Source: Dongia sedimenti
Lineage (GTDB): Bacteria > Pseudomonadota > Alphaproteobacteria > Dongiales > Dongiaceae
Assembly (NCBI GenBank): GCA_030715195.1
Contig: JAUYVI010000001.1
Location: 372,001-436,000, forward strand
DNA length: 64,000 nucleotides
Reading direction: 5' to 3'
A program made the position numbers and the translations under genes. The first letter of the stretch is position 1. Every line of letters starts with the position of its first letter. Of this stretch, positions 27,114 to 35,476 are shown piece by piece. Under the pieces are notes generated by a model. That model was given only the letters and a program-made list of their open reading frames with translations. It ran no database searches and had not been told where the DNA came from.

Positions 27114-28241
27114 ATGACCGACGCGGGGTGGGTGAAAGCAGAACCTGGTCGTGACGGCCAGGCGTGGCAGTTCGGCGGCGCCTGGACGCTCAGCCATGCG
27201 AACGCGCTGGATCAGGCCGCCGCGGCCTTGAAGCCGGGCTCGGGTGCCGTCACGCTGGATCTCTCGCCGCTGGAAATGCTGGACACCGCCGGTGCGTGGC
27301 TGATCATGCGCACCGCCGAGCGGGCCGGGGCGGGCGGCGCCAAGGTCATGTGGATCGAGCCGCCGGCGGCGCTGCTGCCGCTGTTCAAGCGCGTGCTCGA
27401 GGCCGGTCCGGAACCGGTGGAAGAGCCGGCCCGCCGCGTCCTCTTTCTCGACTGGCTGGCCGACGTCGGCGCCGCGACCGAGGTGGTCCTCAAGGAGGCG
27501 CTCGATCTCATCGCGTTCTTCGGTTCGCTGGTGGAGACCTTCGGCCGCATCATCGCGAAGCCGAAGCGCCTGCGTTGGGTCTCGGTGGTCTCGCATATCG
27601 AGCGCACCGGTCTGAACGCCCTGCCGATCGTCGGCATGATCTCCTTCCTGGTCGGCGTCGTCCTCGCTTTCCAGGGCGCCGATCAGCTGCGCCGCTTCGG
27701 CGCCCAGGTCTTCACCATCAACATGGTCGGCATCTCGGTCCTGCGCGAGATGGGCATCCTGCTGACCGCAATCGTGGTGGCCGGCCGCTCGGGCTCCGCC
27801 TTCACCGCCGAGATCGGCGCCATGCAGGTGAACGAGGAGGTGGATGCGCTGCGCGTCACCGGCCTCGACCCGATGGAGGTCCTGGTGGCGCCGCGGGTGC
27901 TGGCGCTGATGATCGCGCTGCCGCTGCTGACCTTCTTCGCCGACATCATGGGCCTGCTCGGCGGCGGCCTGATGAGTCTGGTGCTGCTCGATATCAGCTT
28001 CGGCCAGTATTGGCGGATCCTGAACACGGCGGTCAGTCTCAACACCTTCCTGGTCGGCATCGTGAAGGCGCCGGTCTTCGCCATGCTGATCGCCCTGGTC
28101 GGCTGCTTCGAGGGGCTGCGCGTCTCCGGAAGCGCCGAAAGCGTCGGCCGCCTCACCACGCGCTCCGTGGTCGAAGGCATCTTCCTGGTGATCATCTTCG
28201 ACGCTTTCTTCTCCGTCCTCTTCTCGTACCTGGGGTTCTGA
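27114..28241 (+). CDS. MlaE-family ABC permease with fused N-terminal STAS domain
   Basis: Encodes 375 residues. Residues ~1-95 form a STAS-like domain (GSGAVTLDLSPLEMLDTAGA), the role filled by separate MlaB in E. coli. Residues ~160-375 form the MlaE permease with about five helices and the conserved REMGILLTAIVVAGRSGSAF segment. The Mla system moves phospholipids between inner and outer membranes to keep outer-membrane asymmetry. The ATG at 27114 begins the STAS region. It is the first gene of a four-gene operon with ATPase, MCE protein and lipoprotein, and its stop overlaps the ATPase start (TGATG). Confidence 0.93.
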   Translation: MTDAGWVKAEPGRDGQAWQFGGAWTLSHANALDQAAAALKPGSGAVTLDLSPLEMLDTAGAWLIMRTAERAGAGGAKVMWIEPPAALLPLFKRVLEAGPEPVEEPARRVLFLDWLADVGAATEVVLKEALDLIAFFGSLVETFGRIIAKPKRLRWVSVVSHIERTGLNALPIVGMISFLVGVVLAFQGADQLRRFGAQVFTINMVGISVLREMGILLTAIVVAGRSGSAFTAEIGAMQVNEEVDALRVTGLDPMEVLVAPRVLALMIALPLLTFFADIMGLLGGGLMSLVLLDISFGQYWRILNTAVSLNTFLVGIVKAPVFAMLIALVGCFEGLRVSGSAESVGRLTTRSVVEGIFLVIIFDAFFSVLFSYLGF

Positions 28242-29059
28242 TGGCCGAGTGGAACGAGCCCCTCATCGCACCGCCGATCATCAGCCTGCGGGGCATCGTC
28301 AACCGCTTCGGCACCCAGGTCGTGCATGACGGCGTCGATCTCGACGTGAAGCGCGGCGAAGTCCTCGGAATCGTCGGCGGCTCGGGCAGCGGCAAGTCGG
28401 TGCTGCTGCGAACCATCATCGGCCTCAACCGCCCGGCCGAGGGCTCGATCGAAGTTTTCGGCAAATCGATGCTGGACATGAACGACCGCGAGCGGCGCCA
28501 GATCGAGGAGCGCTGGGGCGTCCTGTTCCAGAACGGTGCGCTGTTCAGCTCGCTGACCGTGGTCGAGAACATCGAGACGCCGCTGAAGGAGCACACCCAG
28601 CTGCCGCCGGAGCTCCGCCGCGAGATCGCCGAGCTCAAGATCCGCCTGGTCGGCCTGGCGCCCGAAGCCGGCGCCAAGTTCCCATCCGAGCTCTCCGGCG
28701 GCATGAAGAAGCGGGCCGGCCTCGCCCGGGCGCTCGCCCTGGATCCCGAGATCCTGTTCCTCGACGAGCCGACCGCCGGGCTCGATCCGATCGGCGCCGC
28801 CGAGTTCGACGAGCTCATCCAGAGCCTGCAGCGCAGTCTCGGCCTGACGGTGGTGATGATCACCCACGACCTGGACAGCCTCGCGGCGATCTGCGACCGT
28901 ATCGCGGTGCTGGTGGATAAGCGCATCAAGGTCGGCACCTTGGCGGAATTGCAGCGAGACGATCACCCGTGGATCAAGGCCTATTTCCACGGGCCGCGGG
29001 CACGTGCCGCAGGAATCGGCGGTTCGGCCGGCGAGCCCGTGCCGCAACCCGCTAACTGA
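28241..29059 (+). CDS. MlaF-family ABC ATPase
   Basis: Encodes 272 residues. It powers phospholipid transport through the adjoining MlaE-like permease. Walker A is GGSGSGKSVLLR, the signature is LSGGMKKRAGLARAL, Walker B is EILFLDEPTAGLDP and the switch histidine lies in ITHDLDSL. The LSGGM and long Q-loop region (WGVLFQNGALFSSLTV) are typical of the Mla/MKL group. The ATG at 28241 shares a base with the permease TGA, which decides the start over a longer upstream reading. The MCE gene begins 15 bp downstream. Confidence 0.95.
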   Translation: MAEWNEPLIAPPIISLRGIVNRFGTQVVHDGVDLDVKRGEVLGIVGGSGSGKSVLLRTIIGLNRPAEGSIEVFGKSMLDMNDRERRQIEERWGVLFQNGALFSSLTVVENIETPLKEHTQLPPELRREIAELKIRLVGLAPEAGAKFPSELSGGMKKRAGLARALALDPEILFLDEPTAGLDPIGAAEFDELIQSLQRSLGLTVVMITHDLDSLAAICDRIAVLVDKRIKVGTLAELQRDDHPWIKAYFHGPRARAAGIGGSAGEPVPQPAN

Positions 29060-29074
29060 GCGAAAAGAGACTTC

Positions 29075-30013
29075 ATGGAGACCCGAGCCAGACACCTCGC
29101 CGTGGGCGCCTTCGTGCTGGTGCTCGTCGTTTGCGGCGGCCTGTTCGCGATCTGGATCGCTAAGTTCAGCGGCCAGGTGACCTTCGTTCCCTATTACACG
29201 CGCTTCAGCGGCTCGGTCTCGCAGCTGCGCACCGATACCACGGTGCTGTTCGGCGGCATTCCGGTCGGCCGGGTGACGGACGTGCGGATTGACTCCGAAA
29301 ACTCGGAGCTGGCGCGGGTCGATTTCGTGGTGCGCGAGGGCACGCCGGTCCGCGACGATTCCCAGGCGACCATCGAAATCCAGAGCATCGCTGGCGGCGT
29401 CGTCTTGCAGATCAGCCGCGGCAGCAAGGAAGCCAAGCTGCTGTCTCCCGGCCGTGAGGTGAAAGGCGGCGTCTCCCCGCTGGAACGCCTGGTCGCCCAG
29501 GCCCCGAACCTGCTCAACAAGCTCACCCAGATCGCCGAGAACCTCAACAAGATGCTGAGCGACGAGAACCGCGTGGCGCTCACCACCACCCTGAGCAACC
29601 TGCGCGATCTGTCGGTCAACTTGAACAGCCACCAGCAGCAGATCGACACGTTGCTCGACAACGGCAACGTCGCGGTTAGCAACTTCTCCGAGGCCGGCGC
29701 TTCGCTGAAGAGTCTGGCCGACCAGCTCAACAAGAGCGCCGGCGCCATGACCGGCGATGCGCGGAAGGCGGTGCAGAGCTTCCAGGAGATGTCCGCCGCC
29801 TTCAAGAGCACCGCCGACCAGCTGAACGGCGTCATCACCGACAACCGCGAGCCCTTGAAGCAGTTCACCGGCAGCGCGCTCTACGAGGCGACCGACCTCA
29901 TCGCGCAGCTCCGCGAGCTCGCCGGCTCCATGGCCCGCATCTCCCAGGAGATTGAACGCGATCCGGCGCGCTTCTTCCTCAGCGACCGCAACAAGGGAGT
30001 GAATCCGCAGTGA
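29075..30013 (+). CDS. MCE-domain protein (MlaD-like)
   Basis: Encodes 312 residues. One N-terminal membrane helix (LAVGAFVLVLVVCGGLFAIWI) anchors it in the inner membrane with the rest in the periplasm. The MCE domain covers about residues 38-115 (VLFGGIPVGRVTDVRI, then SIAGGVVLQISRG). A long alpha-helical C-terminal region follows (LTQIAENLNKMLSDENRV onward). It is longer than E. coli MlaD (about 180 residues), so it may form a tube- or tether-like extension. It is predicted to form a hexameric ring carrying lipids between the permease and the periplasm. The last 4 bp overlap the next gene. Confidence 0.93.
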   Translation: METRARHLAVGAFVLVLVVCGGLFAIWIAKFSGQVTFVPYYTRFSGSVSQLRTDTTVLFGGIPVGRVTDVRIDSENSELARVDFVVREGTPVRDDSQATIEIQSIAGGVVLQISRGSKEAKLLSPGREVKGGVSPLERLVAQAPNLLNKLTQIAENLNKMLSDENRVALTTTLSNLRDLSVNLNSHQQQIDTLLDNGNVAVSNFSEAGASLKSLADQLNKSAGAMTGDARKAVQSFQEMSAAFKSTADQLNGVITDNREPLKQFTGSALYEATDLIAQLRELAGSMARISQEIERDPARFFLSDRNKGVNPQ

Positions 30014-30627
30014 AGACCCCCTTGGAAACCACGCGGCGCCACTTCCTTGTTCTATCGGCCGCCGGCCTCGCGGGCTGCGGGCTGGTGCCCGACGTCAACA
30101 AGCCGCTGACACTCTACACCGTGACGCCCAAGCTCAGCCTGTCGCAGCAACCCGCCAAGGTCGGCTGGCAGCTGGTGGTGGCGGAGCCCTCCGCCGAGCG
30201 CGACATCGATACCACCCGCATCGCGCTCACCCGCACCGCGAACGTCATCGAATATTTCGCCGACGGCAACTGGTCCGACACCGCGCCCAGGATGGTGCAG
30301 GCCAAGATGATCGAGGCTTTCGAATCCACCAATGCGATCGTCGCGGTCGGGCGCGACGCGGCGGGCCTGCGTGCCGACTACATCCTGCAATCCGACCTCC
30401 GGGACTTCGAGGCCGATTACACCGCGAAGGGCGCCGCCGCCACCGCGCATGTCCGTCTCATCGCCAAGCTGGTGCAGATGCCTGACCGCCGCATCACCCG
30501 CACCGTCAGCGCCGAGGCCTCGGCCCCGGCGAGCGGCAAGGATCTCGCCGCCATCGTGGTCGCCTTCGAACAGGCGCTCGGCCAGGTGCTGAGCCAGGTC
30601 GTCGCCGGAATCCTCGCCACCAGTTGA
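30010..30627 (+). CDS. ABC transport auxiliary lipoprotein (PqiC/DUF330-like)
   Basis: Encodes 205 residues from a GTG at 30010 that overlaps the MCE stop (GTGA). The N-terminus has a twin-arginine-like RRHFLVLSAAGLAGCG with a good lipobox LAGC, so it should be an acylated outer-membrane or periplasmic lipoprotein. The mature part (VNKPLTLYTVTPKLSLSQ) fits the ABC_trans_aux/PqiC family that partners MCE transporters. It takes the place of the MlaC shuttle that is absent from this operon. Confidence 0.88.
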   Translation: MKTPLETTRRHFLVLSAAGLAGCGLVPDVNKPLTLYTVTPKLSLSQQPAKVGWQLVVAEPSAERDIDTTRIALTRTANVIEYFADGNWSDTAPRMVQAKMIEAFESTNAIVAVGRDAAGLRADYILQSDLRDFEADYTAKGAAATAHVRLIAKLVQMPDRRITRTVSAEASAPASGKDLAAIVVAFEQALGQVLSQVVAGILATS

Positions 30628-30635
30628 GTGTCACC

Positions 30636-31958
30636 ATGTCTCATGTTCTGCACCGCGACCTGAAGCGGAGCCTGCCCGTCGCCGTGAAAGGCGAGGGCGC
30701 CTATGTCATCGACAGTACGGGAAAGCGCTATCTCGACGCCTCGGGCGGCCCGGCGGTTTCCTGCCTCGGCCATTCGCATCCGAAGGTAATCGCGGCGATC
30801 GCGCGGCAGGCTTCCGAGCTCGCCTACGGCTACACCCTGTTCTTCACATCGCCGGCCATGGAGAAGCTCGCCGACCGCCTGGTCGAGCAGGCGCCGGACG
30901 GCCTGGACAGCGCCTTCTTCGTCGCCGGCGGCGCCGAGGCGGTCGAGAGTGCGATCAAGCTCGCGCGGCAATACCACATGGAACGCGGTGAAGCGACGCG
31001 CCGGCTCTTCATCGCCCGCCGGCGCAGCTATCACGGCAACACGCTCGCGACCCTGGCACTCGGCGAGGACGTCAACCGCCGCGCCCCCTATGAGGCGCTG
31101 CTGGCGCCGGTCGAGCATATCGCGCCCTGCTACGAATACCGCGACCGCCGCGCGGACGAGACCGCCGAGCAATATGGCATGAGGATCGCCGACGAGCTCG
31201 ACGCCGCGATCCGGAAGCTCGGGGCCGAAAATGTCGCCGCCTTCATCGCCGAGCCGGTCACCGGCGCCAGTCTCGGCGCCGCGCCGCCCGTGCCGGGCTA
31301 CCTCAAGCGGCTGCGCGAGATCTGCGACCGCCACGGCGTGCTGTTGATCTTCGACGAGGTCATGTGCGGCATGGGCCGGACTGGCCACATGTATGCCTGC
31401 GCCGAAGACGGCGTCACGCCGGATATCCTCACCATGGCCAAGGGCCTCGGCGGCGGCTATGCGCCGATCGGCGGGCTGCTGGCCCACCGCCGGATCCGCG
31501 ACGCGATCGCCGCCGGCTCGGGCGTGCTGAAGCACGGCACCACCTATTCCGGCCATACCCTCTCCTGCGCCGCCGCCCTGGCGGTCCAGGACGCGATCGC
31601 GGAGGAGGGGCTGCTTGAGAACGTCCGCAAGATGGGCGGGCTGCTGCGGGAGCGCCTGAACGAGTGCTTCGGCCAGCACCCCCAGGTCGGCGATATCCGC
31701 GGCCGGGGTATGTTCCTGGGCCTGGAGCTGGTCGCCGACCGGGAAACCAAGGCCCCGCTCGATCCGGCCCGCAAGACCTGGCTCCGCGTCCGCGAGGCGG
31801 CGATGGAGCGCGGCCTGATCTGCTACCCCGGGGGCGGCTGCATCGACGGCAAGCAGGGCGACCACATCATCCTGGCCCCGCCCTACAACCTGACCGAGGC
31901 CCAGGTCGGCGAGATCGTCGAAAAGCTCGGCGCCGCCCTGGCCGCCACAGCCGCCTGA
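30636..31958 (+). CDS. Class III PLP-dependent aminotransferase
   Basis: Encodes 440 residues of the ornithine/GABA/beta-alanine aminotransferase group. The PLP lysine is Lys269 in LTMAKGLGGGYAP. Other landmarks are FFVAGGAEAVESAIKLARQY, SYHGNTLATLAL, and the Asp of LLIFDEVMCGMGRTG, which contacts the pyridine nitrogen. The donor amine cannot be fixed. The ATG at 30636 is preferred; a TTG at 30624 overlapping the lipoprotein stop is possible. It lies 8 bp after the Mla-type operon and may be cotranscribed, with no evident functional link. Confidence 0.93.
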   Translation: MSHVLHRDLKRSLPVAVKGEGAYVIDSTGKRYLDASGGPAVSCLGHSHPKVIAAIARQASELAYGYTLFFTSPAMEKLADRLVEQAPDGLDSAFFVAGGAEAVESAIKLARQYHMERGEATRRLFIARRRSYHGNTLATLALGEDVNRRAPYEALLAPVEHIAPCYEYRDRRADETAEQYGMRIADELDAAIRKLGAENVAAFIAEPVTGASLGAAPPVPGYLKRLREICDRHGVLLIFDEVMCGMGRTGHMYACAEDGVTPDILTMAKGLGGGYAPIGGLLAHRRIRDAIAAGSGVLKHGTTYSGHTLSCAAALAVQDAIAEEGLLENVRKMGGLLRERLNECFGQHPQVGDIRGRGMFLGLELVADRETKAPLDPARKTWLRVREAAMERGLICYPGGGCIDGKQGDHIILAPPYNLTEAQVGEIVEKLGAALAATAA

Positions 31959-31965
31959 GCTATAT

Positions 31966-32036
31966 CGTCGTCGCCGGGCTCGACCCGGCGATCTGGTGCC
32001 CTTTTTGGAACCAGATGCCCGGATAGGTCCGGGCAT
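31966..32036. repeat. Compound REP-like intergenic palindrome
   Basis: Three nested or adjacent inverted repeats lie 7 bp after the aminotransferase. They are TCGCCGGG/CCCGGCGA (31971-31978, 31984-31991), ATCTGGT/ACCAGAT (31991-31997, 32010-32016) and ATGCCCGGA/TCCGGGCAT (32015-32023, 32028-32036). The 35 bases at 31966-32000 recur in inverse orientation at 35435-35469 with about 3 differences. Confidence 0.75.
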
Positions 32037-32243
32037 GGCGGGTGAGGGCGCGCGTCTCACCCAGCGGCCGTATTTGGCGCGTATTCGCGGCACGGAACTC
32101 TCGTCAATTTTTCCTTAATTACCAGGTTGTTAAATAGGACCATGGGTCGATTACACGTCGACCCCGAAGGCATTAACCGGTACATTTCCCTAGGCGTCCG
32201 CGCGGGGACGAGCCGGCGCGACAACCAGAGATGAGGCCCCACC

Positions 32244-33350
32244 ATGGCTGGCATGCTGACGGAAGCGGATGTGCAACGGCTGATGGCGAGTCCATCCGGC
32301 GATGTCCGCGCCGAGACCGCCGAAAAGCTCGCCGTGGCCTTCGATGTCGGCAAGCTCACCGACAAGGAACGCGAGCTCGCCGAGGCGATCTTCCGCGTCA
32401 TGATGAAGGACGTCGAGGTCATGGTGCGCGAGGCGCTCGCGCGCAACCTCAAGGAAAACGCCGGCCTGCCGAAGGATGTCGCCCTCAGCCTGGCGAAGGA
32501 CGTGGAATCCGTCGCCCTGCCGATGCTGCAGTTTTCGACCGTGCTCAGCGACGCCGATCTGATCGAGATCGTGCGGGTCTCGGGCGCCGACAAGCAGGTG
32601 GCGATCGCCCGCCGCGCCGAAGTCTCCACCGCCGTCGCCGAGGCCCTGGTCGATCATGGCCGTGCCGCGCATGTGGTTGCGGCCCTGGTCTCCAATCCGG
32701 GCGCCAAGCTCAACGAGACCATCATCAACAAGGCGATCGAGAAGCACGGTACCGATGTGACTGTGCGCAATACGCTGGCGCATCGGCCCGATCTGCCGGT
32801 CACCATTGCCGAGCGGCTGGTCGCCGCGGTTTCGGAATCGCTCCGCGACTACCTATTGACCAAGCGCGAACTGTCGCCCGACCAGGCGGCGGACTTGGTG
32901 ATGCAGGCCCGCGAGCGCGCCACGGTGGCGCTGCTGCCGCCGGGCTCCAAGGGCGCCGACGTGGTCGATCTCGTCCGCCAGCTGCGCGACCACCAGCGCC
33001 TGACGCCGAGCCTGATCCTGCGGGCGCTCTGCATGGGCGATCTCGGCTTCTTCGAGGCCAGCCTCGCCGTGCTCTCCAACACGACGATCGTCAATGCCCG
33101 CATGCTGATCCATGACGAGGGCAAGCTCGGCCTGCAATCGCTCTACGCGCGGACCAACCTGCCGACCGCGCTTTATCCGGCTTTCCGCACTGCACTCGAT
33201 ATGGTCCGCTCGACCGAATATGACGGTGGCGAAAAGGACCGCGAGCGCTTTGCTTCCAAGGTCATCGAGCGGGTCCTCACACAATATGAGGACATGGACT
33301 CCGAGAACCTCGATTACCTGCTGAAGAAGCTCCGCCAGCTCGCCGCCTAA
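32244..33350 (+). CDS. DUF2336-family protein
   Basis: Encodes 368 residues, almost wholly alpha-helical and without signal or membrane segments. The repeating helical pairs (VMVREALARNLKENAGLP; ARRAEVSTAVAEALVDHG; IRNTLAHRPDLP-like segments) are HEAT-like, as in the DUF2336 family, which is common in Alphaproteobacteria and has no settled biochemical role. The ATG at 32244 starts the conserved region. The gene stands alone, between REP-like palindromes and a small membrane-protein gene. The 285-bp upstream region is AT-rich near 32105-32145 and likely carries the promoter. Confidence 0.85.
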   Translation: MAGMLTEADVQRLMASPSGDVRAETAEKLAVAFDVGKLTDKERELAEAIFRVMMKDVEVMVREALARNLKENAGLPKDVALSLAKDVESVALPMLQFSTVLSDADLIEIVRVSGADKQVAIARRAEVSTAVAEALVDHGRAAHVVAALVSNPGAKLNETIINKAIEKHGTDVTVRNTLAHRPDLPVTIAERLVAAVSESLRDYLLTKRELSPDQAADLVMQARERATVALLPPGSKGADVVDLVRQLRDHQRLTPSLILRALCMGDLGFFEASLAVLSNTTIVNARMLIHDEGKLGLQSLYARTNLPTALYPAFRTALDMVRSTEYDGGEKDRERFASKVIERVLTQYEDMDSENLDYLLKKLRQLAA

Positions 33351-33494
33351 GGCGTTCTGCGCCCGCGCTTACTGCCCAAAAATTCATCAGGCGGAAGAGC
33401 AACACTGTGTCGATCGGGCCCTCCGATCGCGCGTTACAGCTGTGCGATCGAAAATGCGAAATTTTTAGAAAAAATAACCCTTTCTTAAATGAGA

Positions 33495-33521
33495 TCGGCG
33501 ACAATATGGTTAAGTCGCCGA
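33495..33521. repeat. 8-bp perfect inverted repeat
   Basis: TCGGCGAC (33495-33502) and GTCGCCGA (33514-33521) flank an 11-base AT-rich loop. It lies in an AT-rich stretch between the DUF2336 gene and a small membrane-protein gene. It may be an operator or leader hairpin; no T-tract follows. Confidence 0.45.
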
Positions 33522-33618
33522 GTCGATAAAAACGCGATGGCCGGTGTCAAGGGGCGTCCATCGCGGGACTTGAGCGACAAGATTGAGTCTAAAAAAGACC
33601 GCTGGGATGGAAGAGCCA

Positions 33619-33834
33619 ATGTTCGGTTCATTTGGAATCACGGAGTGGGTAGCGGCTTCGATCACGTTGTGGCTGGCCGCCCAATTGCCACTGGGGATGC
33701 TGGTCGGGTTCTACCTGCGCCGCGCCACGGCGCTGAGCACGATCGGAGCGGTCGAGGCCGTTCCGGTTTATGCCCGGCGGAAACGTGGCTGGCAGGAGTT
33801 CCTGCAGATCCCGGCAGCGCCCCGCGCGCTGTAG
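33619..33834 (+). CDS. Small membrane protein, hypothetical
   Basis: Encodes about 71 residues from the ATG at 33619, which has GGAAGAG just upstream; an in-frame ATG at 33607 is an alternative. One hydrophobic helix (WVAASITLWLAAQLPLGMLV) is followed by an arginine-rich cytoplasmic-looking tail (YLRR, YARRKRGW). I do not recognise a family. Support comes from the start signal, the believable membrane topology and the AT-rich upstream promoter-like region. A strong hairpin follows the stop codon. Confidence 0.5.
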   Translation: MFGSFGITEWVAASITLWLAAQLPLGMLVGFYLRRATALSTIGAVEAVPVYARRKRGWQEFLQIPAAPRAL

Positions 33835-33841
33835 CAGTGGC

Positions 33842-33909
33842 TCGGTGACGGCCCGGATCGCTCCGGGCGCCGTCACCGACAACAGGCAAGGCGCCCGGCG
33901 CTCCGGGCG
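33842..33909. repeat. Two tandem hairpins with a shared CCCGG/CCGGG core
   Basis: The first hairpin has a 16-bp stem (33842-33857 with 33862-33879, one 2-base bulge) around the loop TCGC. The second is CGCCCGG (33892-33898) with CCGGGCG (33903-33909) around CGCT. They follow the small membrane-protein stop. There is no T-tract, so they resemble BIME-like palindromes or Rho-dependent 3' ends. Confidence 0.6.
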
Positions 33910-33952
33910 TACAGATCCACTCGGCCTTGTGGCCTCCGAGCTCTAATCCTTT

Positions 33953-33968
33953 GGAATGACGGCATTCC
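33953..33968. promoter_or_regulatory. Candidate ArsR-family operator
   Basis: GGAATG (33953-33958) and CATTCC (33963-33968) form a perfect inverted repeat around ACGG. It lies 46 bp upstream of the ArsR gene and just upstream of a plausible -35/-10 pair, as expected for autoregulation. Confidence 0.45.
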
Positions 33969-33979
33969 GCGGCCGGCGC

Positions 33980-34008
33980 TTTAAGCACCGCGTCCCAGTC
34001 GCTACATT
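33980..34008 (+). promoter_or_regulatory. Candidate promoter of the ArsR gene, giving a leaderless transcript
   Basis: TTTAAG-N17-TACATT, with the -10 at 34003-34008, places the start point at or next to the ATG at 34015. No Shine-Dalgarno sequence is present, which fits a leaderless mRNA. The -35 match is weak. Confidence 0.4.
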
Positions 34009-34014
34009 GCACTT

Positions 34015-34305
34015 ATGGCCAAGCCCGATTCCCGCCTCAGCGACCGGCAGTTTTCCCGCATCGCCCGCGCCCTCGCTGAACCGCGCCGCTATCAGATTCT
34101 GAAGCAGATCGGCGATGCCGACGGGCGTCTGGCCTGCAGCGCGATCGGCGAGTGCCACGACGTCAGCGCCGCCACGCTGTCGCACCATATGAAGGAGCTG
34201 GAGACCGCTGGCCTCATCGAGATCCAGCGCGACGGCAAGTTCGCCAACCTGGTGCTGCAGCGCGATGTGCTGAAGGCATACCTGGACCGCCTCTCCAAGA
34301 TCTGA
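34015..34305 (+). CDS. ArsR-family transcriptional regulator
   Basis: Encodes 96 residues with an ArsR winged helix-turn-helix ([14 protein letters not shown], then [20 protein letters not shown]). No metal-binding ELCVCDL-type motif is visible. Cys residues occur only in [11 protein letters not shown], so sensing may be redox-based or something else. The ATG at 34015 lacks a Shine-Dalgarno sequence. The gene lies 231 bp upstream of an SDR oxidoreductase in the same direction, which it may control. A hairpin-like operator candidate lies upstream. Confidence 0.9.
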   Translation: MAKPDSRLSDRQFSRIARALAEPRRYQILKQIGDADGRLACSAIGECHDVSAATLSHHMKELETAGLIEIQRDGKFANLVLQRDVLKAYLDRLSKI

Positions 34306-34344
34306 CCGGCCCGCTGCGCAAGGGTCTCGGCGCGTTCTTCAACG

Positions 34345-34381
34345 CGATCGTCATCCCGGGACTTGGTTCCGGGATTCACGT
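34345..34381. repeat. REP-like intergenic palindrome
   Basis: ATCCCGG (34353-34359) and CCGGGAT (34369-34375) flank a 9-base loop within a CGTCATCCCGGGACTTG context. It resembles the palindromes at 31966 and 35435 in layout. It lies between the ArsR and SDR genes. Confidence 0.55.
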
Positions 34382-34476
34382 CGTCTGTCTTTGAGCCCCC
34401 AAGGCGTGGGCCCGGCGCCTCGAAAGCCTGCAAACAGACAAGAATCGGATCGCCCACCGTTTGAAAGTCTGGCCCC

Positions 34477-34504
34477 TTGAACCCGTCAATTCGACGCTTA
34501 TCTA
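34477..34504 (+). promoter_or_regulatory. Candidate promoter of the SDR gene
   Basis: TTGAAC (34477-34482) and TATCTA (34499-34504) are spaced by 16 bp, 33 bp upstream of the SDR start codon. Confidence 0.4.
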
Positions 34505-34536
34505 AGTATCGAACAAACAGCCTCAAGGAGAGCGAC

Positions 34537-35286
34537 ATGAGTGACTTGGTGGGGAAGGTGGCGGTGGTGACCGGCGCCTCCAAGGGTATCGGCGCCAGCA
34601 TCGCGCAGGAGCTGGCCGCGGCGGGTGCCTCGGTCGTGGTGAACTATGCTTCGGCCAAGGATGATGCTGAGCGCGTCGTCGCCTCGATCAAGCAGAAGGG
34701 CGGCAAGGCGATCGCGGTCCAGGGCGACGTCTCGAAGGAAGCGGACGTGAAGCGTCTCTTTGCGGCGACAAAGGAAGCGTTTGGCCCCGTCGACGTCCTG
34801 GTCAACAACGCCGGTGTCTATGGCTTCCAGGCGATCGAAGACGTGACCGAGGCGGAATACCGCCGCCAGTTCGACATCAACGTGCTCGGCCCATTGCTCA
34901 CGACCAAGGAAGCCGTCGCGCATTTCAACGGCAACGGCGGCAGCGTTATCAACGTGAGCTCGGTCGTCAGCACCAAGGCTTTCCCGCAAACTTCGGTCTA
35001 CTCCGCAACCAAGGGCGCGCTTGATTCCGTGACGCGTGTCCTCGCGGTGGAACTCGGCTCGCGCAAAATCCGGGTCAACACCATCGCCCCCGGCGGCGTC
35101 GACACCGAAGGCGCGCGCACGCTCGGCATGATCGGCAGCGATATGGAGAAACAACTGGTCGCGGCGACGCCGCTCGGCCGCATCGGGCAGCCCGACGACA
35201 TCGGCAAGCTCGCCGTCTTCCTCGCGTCGGAGCAATCCGGCTGGGTCACCGGCGAACGCATTGCCGCTTCCGGCGGCTACGCTTAA
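34537..35286 (+). CDS. Short-chain dehydrogenase/reductase (3-oxoacyl-ACP reductase-like)
   Basis: Encodes 249 residues of the classical SDR family. The cofactor loop is TGASKGIG, the structural motif NNAG is present, and the catalytic Ser and Tyr-x3-Lys lie in NVSSVV and YSATKG. The C-terminus (LASEQSGWVTGERIAASGGY) is typical of FabG-like glucose/3-oxoacyl reductases. Substrate is undetermined. The ATG at 34537 is supported by AAGGAG 6-7 bp upstream; an in-frame start at 34477 falls in the promoter. It follows an ArsR gene, which may regulate it. Confidence 0.94.
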   Translation: MSDLVGKVAVVTGASKGIGASIAQELAAAGASVVVNYASAKDDAERVVASIKQKGGKAIAVQGDVSKEADVKRLFAATKEAFGPVDVLVNNAGVYGFQAIEDVTEAEYRRQFDINVLGPLLTTKEAVAHFNGNGGSVINVSSVVSTKAFPQTSVYSATKGALDSVTRVLAVELGSRKIRVNTIAPGGVDTEGARTLGMIGSDMEKQLVAATPLGRIGQPDDIGKLAVFLASEQSGWVTGERIAASGGYA

Positions 35287-35434
35287 CCAGGCCTTCCTCC
35301 CGGCGGAGCGGGGCGTCGTCTGCGAGAGCGGCGGCGCCCCGCTTCACATCCGCCGTCATGCGCGAGCCCCGTCCGCCCATGCGGACATTCGCGTCCGCGA
35401 CCCGCGCATCTGCATCTGCATCTGCATCCGCACA

Positions 35435-35469
35435 GGCACCAGATCGCCGGGTCAAGCCTGGCGATGACG
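35435..35469. repeat. REP-like palindrome, inverse copy of 31966-32000
   Basis: The reverse complement matches 31966-32000 in about 32 of 35 bases. The core stem is ATCGCCGGG/CCTGGCGAT. It lies between the SDR and the sugar operon. Confidence 0.7.
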
Positions 35470-35476
35470 AGGAGGC

